A stretch of DNA of 49,561 nucleotides. Source: an uncultured beta proteobacterium (GTDB taxonomy: Bacteria > Pseudomonadota > Gammaproteobacteria > Burkholderiales > Burkholderiaceae_C). Under the pieces are notes generated by a model, which did not search any database, was not told the DNA's origin, and was given only the letters and a program-made list of their open reading frames with translations. This document shows positions 48,319 to 49,561 of this stretch, piece by piece. How positions within the stretch are numbered: position 1 is the stretch's first letter; every line of letters begins with the position of its first letter. Location of the stretch: assembly GCA_903897005.1 (NCBI GenBank), contig CAITZZ010000412.1, positions 1 to 49,561 on the forward strand, given 5' to 3'. The position numbers and the translations under genes are program-made.

Positions 48319-48842
48319 GGGTAGCGTTCCTTCAATTCAAATAACAAACCAGCTCATGACGAGCTATTGATACCGGAACTGACGCTTTGAAATGAGGAGG
48401 AATTGCCGGAGAACCAGGACTTAAACAATAAGTCTCGGTGTAGGCGCGTGGAGGGGAGCGAAGAGGCTTGGCTGTGGAAAGGCTATCTTGTAAACAGCGG
48501 GTTGCGCCCAGTTCATGGGCACGGATGGCCGATCAATGCCAACTAACGGGGCGAAAACGTCCCGCAGGCAATTGACAATCAGACTCATCAACACAAACAT
48601 CTTGCTTCATTCCATTCACAGACAGAACGTCTGTGAACTTGGGGTATTCCATTTCAGTGTTTCAACGCGTCGCCTTGACCGTTTGCTTTGCAGGCCACCT
48701 CAAGCAACTGGCTCGAGGTCTGCGTGCGTTGGCAAACGGCGGTATCGACATTACTAGAGGGGCTGGTGATGGGGGTGAACTAAACTCCACCTAAACTATG
48801 ACTTAACTTGTCGTCAAATCAACCACTTACAGCGCATCGCTA
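48319..48842. promoter_or_regulatory. 524-bp rne/rluC divergent region with rne leader hairpins
   Basis: This is the longest stretch without a gene. It contains a perfect 9-bp hairpin, TTCACAGAC (48615-48623) and GTCTGTGAA (48629-48637), with a 5-nt loop, and a smaller hairpin AGCTC-ATGAC-GAGCT (48351-48365) about 17 bp before the rne ribosome binding site. A possible rne promoter, TTGACG with a weak -10, is near 48780-48820 on the minus strand. RNase E genes typically have long, autoregulatory leaders, which fits. I see no credible small gene or RNA gene here. Confidence 0.5.
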
Positions 48843-49561
48843 GTGAAACACATTATAGGGGGCAATGAAGCCTCACCGCTGCCCCAGGTCAAAACGGTCG
48901 TCGTCAGCGAAGACTGTGCGGGTCAGCGATTGGACAATTTCTTGCTGCGCCAACTCAAGGGTGTGCCCAAAACCCACGTCTATCGAATCATCCGCAGCGG
49001 CGAAGTAAGAATCAACAAAGGCCGGGTATCGGCGGATTCCCGGGTCCAGTCCGGTGATGCCGTGCGCCTGCCGCCAGTGCGAATTTCACAGCGGATAGCT
49101 GAAAAGACGATGGCGATGGCAGAGAACGCGGCGCGCGAGGCACCGCGTCGCGATTTTTCCATTCTGTTGGAAGACGAGCATTTGGTCGCGATTGACAAGC
49201 CAGCCGGGCTCGCGGTCCATGGCGGCTCGGGCGTCAGCTTTGGCGTGATCGAACAATTGCGGATGGCAAGACCAGAGGCAAAATTCCTGGAGTTGGTACA
49301 TCGCCTGGACCGGGACACCAGCGGCATCTTGTTGATTGCCAAGAAGAGGAGTGCCCTAAAGCACTTACAGGATCAGTTTCGCGAACGCGAGACCGGCAAG
49401 ACCTATCTGGCCATGGTCGCCGGGCCCTGGCCAGCGAACAAGAAGGTGCTTGACAAGCCCTTGCACAAATACCTGTTGCCTGACGGTGAGCGTCGCGTCA
49501 AGGTGGTGGCGCGCGATGACCCGGACGGCATGTCTTCGGTCACTCTGGTCAAGGTGCTGCG
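48843..49561 (+). CDS. rluC: RluC-type 23S rRNA pseudouridine synthase, C-terminus cut by window edge
   Basis: RluA/RluC-family enzymes form pseudouridines in 23S rRNA (RluC: positions 955, 2504, 2580). The window has 239 codons: an N-terminal S4 RNA-binding domain (DNFLLRQLKGVPKTHVYRII, then GEVRINKGR) and the catalytic domain with IDKPAGLAVHGGSG and the catalytic Asp in VHRLDRDTSGILL. Start is a GTG at 48843 with a weak ribosome binding site. RluC is favoured by the rne neighbourhood (as in E. coli and Burkholderiales). About 80-100 residues lie beyond the window. Confidence 0.9.
   Translation, partial: MKHIIGGNEASPLPQVKTVVVSEDCAGQRLDNFLLRQLKGVPKTHVYRIIRSGEVRINKGRVSADSRVQSGDAVRLPPVRISQRIAEKTMAMAENAAREAPRRDFSILLEDEHLVAIDKPAGLAVHGGSGVSFGVIEQLRMARPEAKFLELVHRLDRDTSGILLIAKKRSALKHLQDQFRERETGKTYLAMVAGPWPANKKVLDKPLHKYLLPDGERRVKVVARDDPDGMSSVTLVKVL

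Noticed and set aside
48865-48867. ATG preceded by AGGGGG near the start of the rluC gene
   Set aside because: It has a good-looking ribosome binding site but is out of frame with the pseudouridine synthase; the in-frame start is the GTG at 48843.
1-49561. CRISPR array, prophage, transposon, toxin-antitoxin or defence system
   Set aside because: No spaced direct repeats, integrase, transposase, recombinase or defence-type gene was seen; all genes fit housekeeping or conserved accessory roles.

Overview
This window is a stretch of core chromosome from a betaproteobacterium of the order Burkholderiales, most likely Comamonadaceae (Rhodoferax/Polaromonas-like; the genus is a guess). The gene order supports this: asd-fimV-truA-trpF, gltA-sdhE-sdhBADC-GntR-mdh-acnB, rpsP-rimM-trmD-rplS, algZR beside argH and the hem genes, and rne divergent from an rluC-type gene. 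I see no rRNA, tRNA, CRISPR, prophage, transposon or integron, and the coding style is uniform. About 45 genes are packed tightly, with many 1-32 bp overlaps.

Layout. 1-8176 (minus strand): leuCDB, asd, fimV, truA and a trpF cut by the window edge (leucine, Asp-family and tryptophan synthesis, plus a polar pilus-assembly hub protein). 8288-18726: a TCA-cycle island. Citrate synthase, sdhE and succinate dehydrogenase lie on the minus strand behind a GntR/HutC regulator. Malate dehydrogenase, an unknown exported protein and aconitase B lie on the plus strand. A 12-bp palindrome in the divergent GntR/mdh gap is the obvious candidate operator. 18998-20668: a DUF47 (PhoU-like) protein with a Pit phosphate transporter, preceded by a Pho-box-like sequence. 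21321-23430: the rpsP-rimM-trmD-rplS ribosome/tRNA-modification operon. 23497-27986: nudix hydrolase, CobD/CbiB-like membrane protein, rsgA, M48 peptidase, orn. 28223-30355: DEAD-box helicase and an Ala/Pro repeat lipoprotein. 30448-34460 (minus strand): MFS transporter, a 41-codon small membrane ORF, methyltransferase, dapA, bamC. 34611-36560: slyD-type isomerase and argH. 36668-45483: an AlgZ/AlgR-like two-component pair, ppc (opposite strand) and hemC-hemD-hemX-hemY, which resembles the Pseudomonas argH-algZR-hemCDXY locus with ppc inserted. 45559-49561: rne with a gene-free upstream region of about 520 bp, then the start of an RluC-type pseudouridine synthase.

I found no convincing new multi-gene system. 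The most useful leads are regulatory and small-scale: the GntR operator candidate, the Pho-box-like site before DUF47-pit, two perfect inverted repeats in front of the repeat-containing lipoprotein gene, a structured leader before rplS, a hairpin in the rne leader, and a 41-aa membrane ORF between the MFS and methyltransferase genes.
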